From the NCBI RefSeq assembly GCF_023715415.1, contig NZ_JAMBOB010000011.1, forward strand, positions 1 to 64,000: DNA of 64,000 nucleotides. Reading direction: 5' to 3'. Made by a program: the position numbers and the translations under genes. Source of the stretch: Neobacillus niacini. GTDB lineage: Bacteria; Bacillota; Bacilli; Bacillales; Cytobacillaceae. The number at the start of each line of letters is the position of its first letter. Position 1 is the stretch's first letter. Positions 50,901 through 59,620 of the stretch are shown one piece after another. The notes beneath the pieces were generated by a model. It was not told the origin of the DNA. It saw nothing but the letters and a program-made list of their open reading frames with translations, and ran no database searches.

Positions 50901-50932
50901 GAGGAGAAAGCTAGTCTTTTAGCTTTCTCCTC
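50901..50932. terminator. terminator after the orphan binding-protein gene
   Basis: Perfect 12-base stem GAGGAGAAAGCT/AGCTTTCTCCTC with an eight-base loop. It is followed by TTCTCTTCTTC, not a pure T run. It could serve both directions, since a small minus-strand frame ends inside it. Confidence 0.8.
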
Positions 50933-51111
50933 TTCTCTTCTTCGATGATTTTTATTTCTGGATTAAAGTGATCGGCTACTACTCTTTCAGTTTCTCTTTC
51001 AAACGGTTCTGCCCCGTTATAGTAGGCATTACGGTTAATATAAACCGGTTGCTCAACTGTAGAGGAATTTTTGGATAATCTGAATAGATAAATTAAGATA
51101 CTTCTCCACAA
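50911..51111 (-). CDS. small hypothetical protein (doubtful)
   Basis: A 66-codon frame (TTG start) whose C-terminal part (NPEIKIIEEEKRRKLKD) looks protein-like and whose codon use resembles real genes here. There is no ribosome-binding site before 51111; the upstream bases form the plus-strand terminator hairpin. It may be the 3' remnant of a larger gene. I do not recognise the family. Confidence 0.3.
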   Translation of the reverse strand: MWRSILIYLFRLSKNSSTVEQPVYINRNAYYNGAEPFERETERVVADHFNPEIKIIEEEKRRKLKD

Positions 51112-51129
51112 AGGGTGGGGAAGTATTTT
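51098..51129 (+). terminator. strong terminator hairpin without a plus-strand gene before it
   Basis: ATACTTCTCCAC/GTGGGGAAGTAT stem followed by TTTTTTT. The nearest upstream plus-strand gene ends at 50894 with its own terminator. It may be a relic of a deleted gene. Confidence 0.75.
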
Positions 51130-51167
51130 TTTTATTTCCCCGTTTTGTGGGGATTATGTGCAACCAA

Positions 51168-51327
51168 TTATTTTACGAAGATTTCTAAGTCTTCAGCTGG
51201 TACAAGGCTTTTTTCTATCAAACCAAGTCTCAATAATTTGGCTATCCGTTTCCTTCTCCAGGTCTGTTTCAGACTCACTTACTATTACACAGGCAATTAT
51301 AGTTTCTGAATGAGCATCAACCTGCAC
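51168..51327 (-). pseudogene. frameshifted protein fragment of unknown family
   Basis: Minus-strand reading gives VDAHSETIIACVIVSESETD, then QIIETWFDRK, then after a one-base shift in an A6 run (near 51210) SLVPAEDLEIFVK and a TAA stop. The two pieces join smoothly if one A is removed, suggesting a homopolymer frameshift in a former gene. A stop lies seven codons upstream. I do not recognise it. Confidence 0.4.
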
Positions 51328-51721
51328 ATCTTTTGTACACTGTTTCTACCTTACTTAATGTATTCCACAAGCAGTATCAGTATTATTTTTATGTTGAATT
51401 TAAAAAAGTTGGCAAAGTGTTTTAAAGTGCAACTATTTTAGAAAGTGAGATGAAAATACACTAAAAAGCATTGCATAATAAAACAATATATAATAAAATC
51501 ACTTTAAGACAACATTTTCATAATGTTTAGAAAAAACAAATAAAATTGTTTTGCTAACATTTAAGGGATTATGATCTGCTAATTGGTATAAGGATTTTTA
51601 TGGAAATGCAAAGAATTAAAGCATTAATAGATAGTTATTTTGAAAGTTTATAAAATAAAAAGAGTTTAAACTAATCGTTAAATCTATTAGATAGAAATTT
51701 AAAGTTCGAATAGAAACTTTT

Positions 51722-51737
51722 ATGATAGCGCTTTATA
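51722..51737 (+). promoter_or_regulatory. cre-like site before the binding protein-permease operon
   Basis: ATGATAGCGCTTTATA has the AGCGCT core and partial symmetry of a cre site. It lies about 40 bases upstream of a TATAAT (51776-51781) with a poor -35, and 133 bases before the gene. The rest of 51330-51869 is very AT-rich and I see nothing else in it. Confidence 0.5.
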
Positions 51738-51869
51738 AAAAATGTTCAATAAGTGTAACGAATATAAGTGATAAATATAATCTTTAAGGGGGTGGTTAAC
51801 AAGAACTTGGATTATTGGTGAAATTCATCAGTTGGATTAATTAACCAAATAATAAGGGGGAAAGTAAAA

Positions 51870-53201
51870 TTGAGTAGATTATTTTACTTGGGTTTTTCTA
51901 TGCTTTTGGTAATAAGTATTGTATTGAGCGGATGTAGTAGTGGTGGAGATAAAAAAGTCAATTCAAATGGTAATTCGGAAGCAAGCAATGGAACTAATAA
52001 AGCACAAGAAATGACATTTTGGACATTTCAAGGGCTACATATTGATTTTTTTGAAGATGCTAATAAAAGATGGAATGAAGCGAATCCGGATCGACCTATA
52101 AAGTTGAAATTGGAGTCATTCCCTTATGATGATATGCATAATAACCTTTTGTTAGCTCTTCAATCAGGTGTTGGTGCACCTGATATTGTAGATATTGAAG
52201 TCAATCGTTTTCCAAACTTTTTGCAAGGTGATATTCAGTTAGAACCATTGAACGACATAATTGAACCAGAAATCGATAGTTTCGTAAAATCTAGATTCGA
52301 AGTTTATGGAAAAGACGGACAATATTATGGAGCGCCAACCCATGTTGGAGCCTCAGTGGCATTTTATAACAAGGAGATATTTGAAGAAGCAGGCGTAAGT
52401 CCTGATGATATCAAAACATATGATGATTTTATTGAAATTGGAAAAGTGATCAAATCTAAAACTGGAAAACCTATGCTACCTATATTCACTAACGGATTTT
52501 GGGAGTTTTACCCAATGATAAGTCAAAAAGATTCAGATTTCTTTAACAGTAAAGGCGAGGTAACTTTAGATAACAAAAAAAATGAGGAAGTATTACAGTA
52601 TCTTTATGATTTAATATATAAACATGATATTGGTGTGCTTGCTCCAGGTGGACATCATGAAGATGAAGAATTTTTTGCTTTCATGAATGATGGTGGAGCT
52701 GCCTCTTTGATTATGCCTTCTTGGTATGCGAGTCGTTTTGTAAGTTACATGCCAGACCTAGCTGGAAAGATGGTAATAAAACCTATGCCAGCTTGGAAAG
52801 AAGGGGGAAATCGTTCTGCTGGAATGGGTGGAACTGGTACTGCTGTTACAAATCAAGCGAAAGATGTTGAATTAGCAAAAGAATTCTTAGCATTTGCCAA
52901 ATTGTCAAAAGAATCGAATATCAAAATTTATGAACTTTTAGGTTTCGACCCTCCTCGTCATGATGTTTGGGACTCTCCGGAGTTACGAGAGCCTAATGAA
53001 TTTACTGCATACTTTGGTGATGGTCTATTTGATATGTTAATGGGAATTAAAGATGAAATTAATCCGCTTAATATTACAAAGCTAACACCAATGACAAGGG
53101 ATTTGATTGAAACCAATGTATTGCATAATACTCTTAGAGAAAAAACGCAAACTCCTGCCGAAGCTTTAAAACAAGCAGCAGATGAGTTACGTAGCAGGTA
53201 A
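51870..53201 (+). CDS. ABC sugar transporter substrate-binding lipoprotein
   Basis: A 443-residue family-1 binding protein with lipobox LSGC (residues about 19-22), a Ser/Asn-rich linker and a fold with MTFWTFQGLHIDFFEDANKR and GAPDIVDIEVNRFPNF. It heads an operon with two permeases and a GH51 arabinofuranosidase, so arabino-oligosaccharides are the likely ligand. TTG 51870 follows AAGGGGGAAAG. Confidence 0.92.
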   Translation: MSRLFYLGFSMLLVISIVLSGCSSGGDKKVNSNGNSEASNGTNKAQEMTFWTFQGLHIDFFEDANKRWNEANPDRPIKLKLESFPYDDMHNNLLLALQSGVGAPDIVDIEVNRFPNFLQGDIQLEPLNDIIEPEIDSFVKSRFEVYGKDGQYYGAPTHVGASVAFYNKEIFEEAGVSPDDIKTYDDFIEIGKVIKSKTGKPMLPIFTNGFWEFYPMISQKDSDFFNSKGEVTLDNKKNEEVLQYLYDLIYKHDIGVLAPGGHHEDEEFFAFMNDGGAASLIMPSWYASRFVSYMPDLAGKMVIKPMPAWKEGGNRSAGMGGTGTAVTNQAKDVELAKEFLAFAKLSKESNIKIYELLGFDPPRHDVWDSPELREPNEFTAYFGDGLFDMLMGIKDEINPLNITKLTPMTRDLIETNVLHNTLREKTQTPAEALKQAADELRSR

Positions 53202-53222
53202 ATAAGATAACATTTTTTTATA

Positions 53223-53260
53223 GCAGGTTAGGGGTAGTTCAAAAACATATCCCTAACTGC
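53223..53260 (+). promoter_or_regulatory. intra-operon hairpin after the binding-protein gene
   Basis: GCAGGTTAGGGGTA pairs with TATCCCTAACTGC across an 11-base loop, and no T run follows. In ABC sugar operons such stems protect the binding-protein mRNA end, giving more binding protein than permease. That role is inferred. Confidence 0.7.
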
Positions 53261-53281
53261 TGATACAAGGAGGATTGACAA

Positions 53282-54232
53282 ATGAGGCAAGACTCTAATC
53301 TAATTACTAAATCAGGGAATGTATTAAAAAATGTAGTTTATTCACCCAAAAAAAGTTTATTTTATTCACAAAGATTAGCACCTTATGTGTTTATCGCTCC
53401 TTTCTTAGTGATTTTTTTCGGGTTTTATTTTTACCCTGTCAGCTATACCATTATTATGAGTTTTCAAGAGATTTTACCCGGTCAAATAAGGTTTATTGGA
53501 TTTGATAATTACGCGAGGTTATTTAATCCTACTTTCTATAAAGCGTTATATAATACAACATTATACACGTTTTGGACAATTGTTATTCTAATCCCCTTAC
53601 CATTAATTATGGCGATTATTTTAAACACAAAGAAGATGAAAGCGAAAACCTTTTTTAGGGCTTGTATCTTTATTCCATCCTTAACATCAACAATTGTCGC
53701 AGGTGTTATTTTTCGATTAATGTTTGCAGAAACAGAGACTGCATTTGCTAACTCATTTCTCTCATTTTTCGGTTTTGATTCAGTTAATTGGAAACAAAAT
53801 GGAGCAACACTAATGTTTTTGATGGTTGGATTGGCATCATGGAGATGGATGGGTGTAAATATGATTTATTTTTTGACAGGTCTACAGAACATTCCAAAAG
53901 AAATGTATGAAGCAGCTGAGATAGATGGCGCCAATGCATTTAATAAATTTCGGCACATTACCATTCCATTCTTAAAGCCTGTAACAGTGTACGTGTTAAC
54001 TATTACGTTATTTGCAGGTTATAAAATGTTTGAGGAAGCTTATGTCTTTTGGGAAATAAATTCTCCAGGAAACATTGGATTGACACTAGTAGGGTATTTA
54101 TACAAAGAAGCTTTTCAATATAATCAACTAGGTTTTGGTTCAGCGATAGGTGTAACATTATTAGTTATTGTTGCTATTTTAGGTTTTATTCAGTTGAAGC
54201 TGACAGGATTTAGTAGTAATGGAGGTAAATAG
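53282..54232 (+). CDS. ABC sugar permease, MalF/AraP type
   Basis: A 316-residue inner-membrane permease with six main membrane segments. The EAA loop reads YEAAEIDGANAFNKFRHITIPFLKP (contacts the ATPase). It is one base short of abutting the next permease gene, so translation is coupled. ATG 53282 follows AAGGAGG. Similar to the AraP component of the B. subtilis arabino-oligosaccharide transporter. Confidence 0.93.
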   Translation: MRQDSNLITKSGNVLKNVVYSPKKSLFYSQRLAPYVFIAPFLVIFFGFYFYPVSYTIIMSFQEILPGQIRFIGFDNYARLFNPTFYKALYNTTLYTFWTIVILIPLPLIMAIILNTKKMKAKTFFRACIFIPSLTSTIVAGVIFRLMFAETETAFANSFLSFFGFDSVNWKQNGATLMFLMVGLASWRWMGVNMIYFLTGLQNIPKEMYEAAEIDGANAFNKFRHITIPFLKPVTVYVLTITLFAGYKMFEEAYVFWEINSPGNIGLTLVGYLYKEAFQYNQLGFGSAIGVTLLVIVAILGFIQLKLTGFSSNGGK

Positions 54233-55075
54233 ATGAGTAGACAGAAACAAAAAAAGTTAGGAACAATATTATTACTTTTGTTCATGCTTATACCTCTAAT
54301 TATTGCCGTTTTTCCGTTATTAGCATTGACTCTGGCTTCTTTGAAACCATCTACAGAATTAATGAGGTATGGACTAAATATTAAGCCGCAATTTGAATTG
54401 TGGAGTTTGGACAATTATACTTATTTGTTTACAGAAGGTAGAGTATATTTTCATTGGTTTAAAAATAGTATCATTATTTCATTATTTTCAACCGTATTAG
54501 CATTAATATTTTCCTCCATGGTTGGGTATAGTCTAGCGATGTACAGGTTTAGAGGACAAGGTATCGTGATGTTTTTAGTTTTATTGATTATGATGATTCC
54601 TTTTGAAATACTAATGCTGCCATTATTTAGGATGATGATTTGGTTGAAAGCTGTAGATACCTATGCGGGTGTAATATTACCAATGATAATTCATCCATTA
54701 GCAATCTTTTTCTTTAGACAATATTCACTAGGATTACCTAAGGAACTGATGGATTCTGCAAGGATAGATGGATGCACAGAGTATGGTATTTTCTTGCGAA
54801 TTATGCTTCCATTACTGAAACCTGCATATGGAGCAATGGGTATTTTATTAGCATTATTTAGTTGGAACAATTTCCTTTGGCCATTAGTGGTATTGCGTAC
54901 AAAAGAAATGTTAACGCTGCCTATTGGGCTGGCTGGCTTACTTACTCCGTATGGAAATAACTATGATGTATTAATTTCTGGTTCTGTTTTAACAGTACTT
55001 CCAATCATCATTGTATTTATTTTTGCACAAAAATACTTTATCGAAAGTCTTTCTGCAGGAGCAGTTAAAGGATAA
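54233..55075 (+). CDS. ABC sugar permease, MalG/AraQ type
   Basis: A 280-residue permease with six membrane segments and the EAA loop MDSARIDGCTEYGIFLRIML. It starts directly after the first permease stop. No ATPase gene is present in the window; in Bacillus such systems use the shared ATPase MsmX, which is expected to be encoded elsewhere. Confidence 0.93.
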   Translation: MSRQKQKKLGTILLLLFMLIPLIIAVFPLLALTLASLKPSTELMRYGLNIKPQFELWSLDNYTYLFTEGRVYFHWFKNSIIISLFSTVLALIFSSMVGYSLAMYRFRGQGIVMFLVLLIMMIPFEILMLPLFRMMIWLKAVDTYAGVILPMIIHPLAIFFFRQYSLGLPKELMDSARIDGCTEYGIFLRIMLPLLKPAYGAMGILLALFSWNNFLWPLVVLRTKEMLTLPIGLAGLLTPYGNNYDVLISGSVLTVLPIIIVFIFAQKYFIESLSAGAVKG

Positions 55076-55121
55076 ATGGATAGATTTTAGAAATTATTTA
55101 AACTAGGAGTGAATTAGAAAA

Positions 55122-56654
55122 ATGAAATCATTAATTAATGTAAATAAGAATGATAAAAATGAGGTAATTAGTAGACATATATATGGGCATTTTGCTGAGC
55201 ATTTAGGCAGGTGTATTTATGAAGGTGTTTGGGTAGGTGAAGATTCACCGATCCCGAATACACGTGGTATACGAAATGATGTAGTAGAAGCATTGAAAAA
55301 ATTGAATATTCCTAATGTGCGTTGGCCAGGTGGCTGTTTTGCAGATGAATATCATTGGAAAGATGGAATTGGTCCAAGAGAATCTCGCCCAAGTATTGTT
55401 AATAATAATTGGGGAAAAGTAACAGAAAATAATCACTTTGGAACTCATGAATTTTTAGACTTTTGTGAGCAATTAGGTACTGAACCATATATTTGCGGAA
55501 ATGTCGGTAGTGGTACAGTTCAAGAAATGCAAGAATGGGTTGAATATATCACATTCGATGGCCAATCTCCAATGGCAGATTTACGTAGAAAAAATGGCAG
55601 AGAAAAGCCATGGAAGCTAAAATATTTTGGAATTGGAAATGAGAACTGGGGTTGCGGAGGTAGAATGAGGGTCGAATATTATGCTGACCTTTATCGTCGT
55701 TACCAAACATTTGTAAGAGACTATTCAGATACTCCAATTTATAAAATTGCATGTGGACCTAGTGAAGCTGATTATCATTGGACTGAAGTGATGATGCGTG
55801 AGGGCGTAGGTCGGACAGAACCTTATCAGGATAATGTTATGACGAATGCATGGGAGCATTACCGTCCTGAAATGCATGGTCTTTCACTTCATTTTTATAC
55901 TCGTAACAGGGCAAATTATGAATCTGCTACAGAATTTACTGAAGAAAACTGGTTTGACTATATGAGAAGGACCCTTGTAATGGAAGAATTGATTCAAAGG
56001 CATACCGCTATTATGGATAAATATGACCCTGAAAAAAATGTTGATTTGATAATTGATGAATGGGGAAGTTGGTTTAAAGTAGAGCCGGGAACAAATCCTG
56101 GATTCCTTTATCAGCAAAATTCATTACGTGATGCCCTTATAGCGGGTATCAATCTAAATATTTTTAATAACCATTGTGACCGCGTGCATATGGCAAATAT
56201 CGCCCAACTTGTTAATGTTTTACAATCAGTAGTATTAACAGAAGGTGAAAAAATGCTTTTAACACCAACATATCATGTTTTTGAAATGTATAAAGTACAC
56301 CAAGATGCGAAATTACTGCCGGTGAGTGTAAGCACAAGAAATTATTCTTATGGAGAAGAAAGTCTTCCAATGCTTAATGTTTCAGCATCTCAAGATGATT
56401 CGGGTAAGGTACATATTTCTATTTGTAACTTAAATCCAAATAATTCTGAACAAGTTACTGTAAATCTTGAGGGTTTAAGCGAATTATCTTCTGCCACTGG
56501 ACGTTTATTAACAGCTGAGGCAATGACTGAGCATAACACGTTTGAAAATCCAAATAGAATAGAGCCAGTTACTTTTAATGAGTTAGAATTAAAAGAAAAT
56601 GAACTGTCCTTAACGATTCCATCCAAATCAGTACTAGTTATTGAAATACAATAA
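55122..56654 (+). CDS. GH51 alpha-L-arabinofuranosidase
   Basis: A 510-residue cytoplasmic enzyme removing arabinofuranosyl units from arabino-oligosaccharides. The acid/base Glu lies in [11 protein letters not shown] and the nucleophile Glu in [24 protein letters not shown] is also diagnostic. The length matches AbfA/Abf2 enzymes. It is probably the last gene of the binding protein-permease operon. ATG 55122 follows TAGGAGTG. No AraR-type operator was found nearby. Confidence 0.95.
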   Translation: MKSLINVNKNDKNEVISRHIYGHFAEHLGRCIYEGVWVGEDSPIPNTRGIRNDVVEALKKLNIPNVRWPGGCFADEYHWKDGIGPRESRPSIVNNNWGKVTENNHFGTHEFLDFCEQLGTEPYICGNVGSGTVQEMQEWVEYITFDGQSPMADLRRKNGREKPWKLKYFGIGNENWGCGGRMRVEYYADLYRRYQTFVRDYSDTPIYKIACGPSEADYHWTEVMMREGVGRTEPYQDNVMTNAWEHYRPEMHGLSLHFYTRNRANYESATEFTEENWFDYMRRTLVMEELIQRHTAIMDKYDPEKNVDLIIDEWGSWFKVEPGTNPGFLYQQNSLRDALIAGINLNIFNNHCDRVHMANIAQLVNVLQSVVLTEGEKMLLTPTYHVFEMYKVHQDAKLLPVSVSTRNYSYGEESLPMLNVSASQDDSGKVHISICNLNPNNSEQVTVNLEGLSELSSATGRLLTAEAMTEHNTFENPNRIEPVTFNELELKENELSLTIPSKSVLVIEIQ

Positions 56655-56678
56655 TAAATAGTTAAATGATAGAAAGAA

Positions 56679-56730
56679 AGAAAACTCTCTTACCTTATTT
56701 GGTGTTTATTAAGAGAGTTTTCTTCTTTAA
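56679..56730 (+). terminator. terminator of the arabino-oligosaccharide operon
   Basis: GAAAACTCTCTTA/TAAGAGAGTTTTC perfect 13-base stem followed by TTCTTT. Confidence 0.88.
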
Positions 56731-56864
56731 ATCCCTTAACCATAACAATCATAATCATTTTACTGATTAATGTTTTTCGTATTTTCCTTATTACAATGGA
56801 AATTGTAAGATAAATTACTAATATCTGAACTACTACCTGTGGGATTCCGGAGGGGGATAATTTT

Positions 56865-57491
56865 ATGATAGAGAATATGATTACAAAGGTTAATGTTATA
56901 GGGGATTGGGTTTTTCGTTTAGTTTATGTTAATATACTCTGGTTGTTGTTTAGCCTATTGGGATTAGTTATTCTAGGTATATTTCCTGCTACTGCATCTA
57001 TGTACACTGTTATTAGAAAATGGTTGAATAATGAGGATGTAGCTACCTTTCGAGTTTTTACAGAAACATATCGAAAAGAATTTATTCAGATGAATAAAAT
57101 AGGTTGGTTATTGGCATTAATGGGATTAATTCTTTATCTTGATTTTATATTTTTAGGGAATATGCAAGGGATATTTTTTAATATATTAACGTTTATTTTG
57201 TTACCAATTACGTTCATATACTTTTCCGTTCTCTTTTTTATTTTCCCTGTGCTTGTTCATTTTAAATTAAATAAACTTGAGTATGTTAAATATGCTTTTA
57301 TAATAAGTTTGTCATACCCACATTATACTTTGTTAATGATTATAGGATCAATAATCTTGTTGGTACTATTTATAACTTTTCCATTATTATTTCCATTGTT
57401 GAGTGGAAGCTTTATAGCACTTCTCAATATGTCAGTTAGTAAATTGATATTTAAAAAAGTGGTTCTGTTAAAGCTTAATGTTAATTCGTGA
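56865..57491 (+). CDS. YesL-like membrane protein (DUF624)
   Basis: A 208-residue protein with about five membrane helices and the DUF624 pattern (FPATASMYTVIRKWLN at 39-54). YesL-like proteins accompany polysaccharide-use loci in Bacillus; a role in sensing or transport is unproven. The start ATG 56865 follows GGAGGGGG. It is outside the operon terminator and lies before the PrpR-like regulator. Confidence 0.85.
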   Translation: MIENMITKVNVIGDWVFRLVYVNILWLLFSLLGLVILGIFPATASMYTVIRKWLNNEDVATFRVFTETYRKEFIQMNKIGWLLALMGLILYLDFIFLGNMQGIFFNILTFILLPITFIYFSVLFFIFPVLVHFKLNKLEYVKYAFIISLSYPHYTLLMIIGSIILLVLFITFPLLFPLLSGSFIALLNMSVSKLIFKKVVLLKLNVNS

Positions 57492-57613
57492 TATCTTGCC
57501 TAGCTTAAATATATCTGTAATAGTAGAGAAAGAAACCATTACGGAAGCATGGAAAAAGTGTTAGCTAAAAATAATTATTAAAAGATGGTAAATTAAGCAA
57601 GGGTGATAGGGAA

Positions 57614-59383
57614 ATGATTAAGGCATTGGCAATTGTCCCTTATGAGGGATTGTATGAAGTAATGAAAGAAGTCACACAAGATGTTAATGATATTGAGCTT
57701 CAGATTGAATTAGGGAACTTAAATGAAGGAGTGGCCATTGCGAAAGATGCTGAAAAAAATGGTTTCCATGTCATTATAAGTCGAGGGGGGACAGCTTCAT
57801 TAATTCAGGAGGCTGTATCTATACCAGTGATTGATATTCAAGTTTCTGGGTATGATGTTTTACGTATTCTAACCATGGTTAAGGGATTTTCGCAAAAAGC
57901 AGCGATTGTGGGATTCTCAAATATCACACAGGGTGCTGGTACAATATGTAAGCTCCTAGATTTTGATATTAAAACGTTAACAATTAAAAAGGAAATAGAA
58001 GTAACAGAAACGTTAGCGAATTTAAAAAATCAAGGTTATGAAGTTGTAATAGGCGATGTGATCACGGTACAGTTTGCAAAAGAGTTAGGTTTGACAGGGG
58101 TTTTAATCACTTCAGGCAAAGAGGCTATTATTGAAGCATTAGAAGAAACGAGAAGAATCTACAAAGTCTTTTCACAATTACAACAGGACGTTTCTTTCTA
58201 TAGAACCATTCTCAGTTGTAGCAAGCAAGCAATTGCAATTCTTAACAAAGATAAAGATATATTTTATAGTAATGAGCGCTTTACTAAAGATATTAATTGG
58301 ATGAAGGTAAAGAATTCGGATACTATCAATAATTTAATACAAGAAATAGTCATTACAAGGAAAAAGATTATAAAAATGGTACACCTGAACGATTCACTTT
58401 GGAAAATAACAGCATGTTTAAAAGGAAATTATATTGTTCTATTTATAGAAAATAACCTGACTAATGAGTCTACTATCCGAGAGGGGATTTATGTAAATGC
58501 AATTGAAATCCATACCCCAGATTCAACTTTCTCTCCTTTTTCAGGAAAGAGTGAACAGATTCAAAATGTCTTGAAGAAGATTGAGCAATACAGTAAAAAG
58601 GATGATGCTGTGTGGATTTCTGGCGAAAAGGGAAATGGGAAGTCAAAAGCTGCTCAATTAATAAACCAAAATAGAAGGTCACAAAGTGAGCTATTTATTA
58701 CTATAAATTGCGAACAATTAACAGCAGAACAACTTAAAGAAATGAATGAAGGCCTTTTCTTAACATTAACTGATGGTGTTATTTTTCTAAGAAACATTCA
58801 CAAATTAAACCTATATGTTCAAAAGGAACTCTATCAAGTTTATACAAATGGAAATGGTAAAAAACTAAAATGGATTGTGTCTTCCGACGAGAATATGGAA
58901 GACAAGGTGAAAAGTGGTTCTTTCCATCAAGAATTGTATAAAGCGTTGGCGAAACTAACAATATATATACCACCAATACGTGAACGTAGGGAGGATATTA
59001 AGGATTTAGTCCATCTATTTATTTCTGAATTACATCCCAAGTATGGAAATGGAGCCATAGGGATTCGTCAGGAAGCCATGGAAGAGATTCTAAAGTATAG
59101 TTGGCCGGGAAATGTACAACAACTTAAACAAGTAATCGAAGAATTATTTTTACAATCTCATACTTATTATATTGAAAAAGAAGAAGTTGAGGCACTTTTG
59201 GGACGAATAGAACTTAAGGGGAAGAAAGATGGTCTATTCGTACAGATTGATATAAATGGTACATTAGAGGAAATAGAAAAACAAGTAATCAGAAAAGTAC
59301 TAGAAGAAGAAGGGTTGAACCAATCGAAAGCAGCTAAGCGATTAGGGATTAACCGTTCAACATTATGGCGCAAGCTAAAATAA
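57614..59383 (+). CDS. PrpR_N/AAA+/Fis transcription regulator with degenerate ATPase
   Basis: A 589-residue regulator. A PrpR-type sensor domain (about 1-185, with ISRGGTASLIQEAVSIPVID) is followed by a PAS-like linker, an AAA+ domain (about 300-520) and a Fis helix-turn-helix (SKAAKRLGINRSTLWRKLK). The AAA+ part is unusual. Walker A is GEKGNGKS, the Walker B region reads GVIFLRNIHK instead of LFLDEI, and the GAFTGA loop that touches sigma-54 is absent. It therefore probably does not act as a classical sigma-54 activator. It precedes the sugar-acid genes it likely controls. Confidence 0.88.
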   Translation: MIKALAIVPYEGLYEVMKEVTQDVNDIELQIELGNLNEGVAIAKDAEKNGFHVIISRGGTASLIQEAVSIPVIDIQVSGYDVLRILTMVKGFSQKAAIVGFSNITQGAGTICKLLDFDIKTLTIKKEIEVTETLANLKNQGYEVVIGDVITVQFAKELGLTGVLITSGKEAIIEALEETRRIYKVFSQLQQDVSFYRTILSCSKQAIAILNKDKDIFYSNERFTKDINWMKVKNSDTINNLIQEIVITRKKIIKMVHLNDSLWKITACLKGNYIVLFIENNLTNESTIREGIYVNAIEIHTPDSTFSPFSGKSEQIQNVLKKIEQYSKKDDAVWISGEKGNGKSKAAQLINQNRRSQSELFITINCEQLTAEQLKEMNEGLFLTLTDGVIFLRNIHKLNLYVQKELYQVYTNGNGKKLKWIVSSDENMEDKVKSGSFHQELYKALAKLTIYIPPIRERREDIKDLVHLFISELHPKYGNGAIGIRQEAMEEILKYSWPGNVQQLKQVIEELFLQSHTYYIEKEEVEALLGRIELKGKKDGLFVQIDINGTLEEIEKQVIRKVLEEEGLNQSKAAKRLGINRSTLWRKLK

Positions 59384-59399
59384 AGCTTGTGCCTTTTTT
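59368..59399 (+). terminator. terminator of the PrpR-like regulator gene
   Basis: GCGCAAGCT/AGCTTGTGC stem overlapping the end of the gene, followed by CTTTTTTA. Confidence 0.82.
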
Positions 59400-59414
59400 A
59401 TTCACTTTGTGATG

Positions 59415-59476
59415 CAAATAGCAACACGTGTGAAACGAAAAAATCAATATCATTAAAAATATTGCCAAATGCAACA
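59415..59476 (+). promoter_or_regulatory. direct repeats, candidate operator of the sugar-acid operon
   Basis: CAAATAGCAACA (59415-59426) and CAAATGCAACA (59466-59476) are near-identical, about 51 bases apart, upstream of a weak TTGTTT...TATATA promoter (59511-59540). No sigma-54 (-24/-12) sequence was found here. A binding role for the PrpR-like regulator is inferred from position only. Confidence 0.45.
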
Positions 59477-59620
59477 TATTGTTTTATGATAAGTGTAGGC
59501 GTTTTAGTTATTGTTTAAATATGCAGATTATAAGTATATAAGTATTTCAAAAAGTATGGGTTAGAACAAAGTATAAAAATTAAATTCTATAAACTTAGTA
59601 GTAAAGGGGCCGGGATGTAG

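Noticed and set aside
51115..51309. 64-codon plus-strand frame starting MGKYFFYF
   Set aside because: It begins inside a terminator hairpin and lies opposite the decayed minus-strand fragment, which is more protein-like.
57478..57566. Short 28-codon frame after the DUF624 gene
   Set aside because: No ribosome site, overlaps the preceding stop, and is too short to judge.
59384..59620. Possible sigma-54 promoter before the sugar-acid kinase
   Set aside because: Sequences with TTGCC/GCAA occur, but none gives TGGCAC-N5-TTGC with correct spacing on the coding strand.
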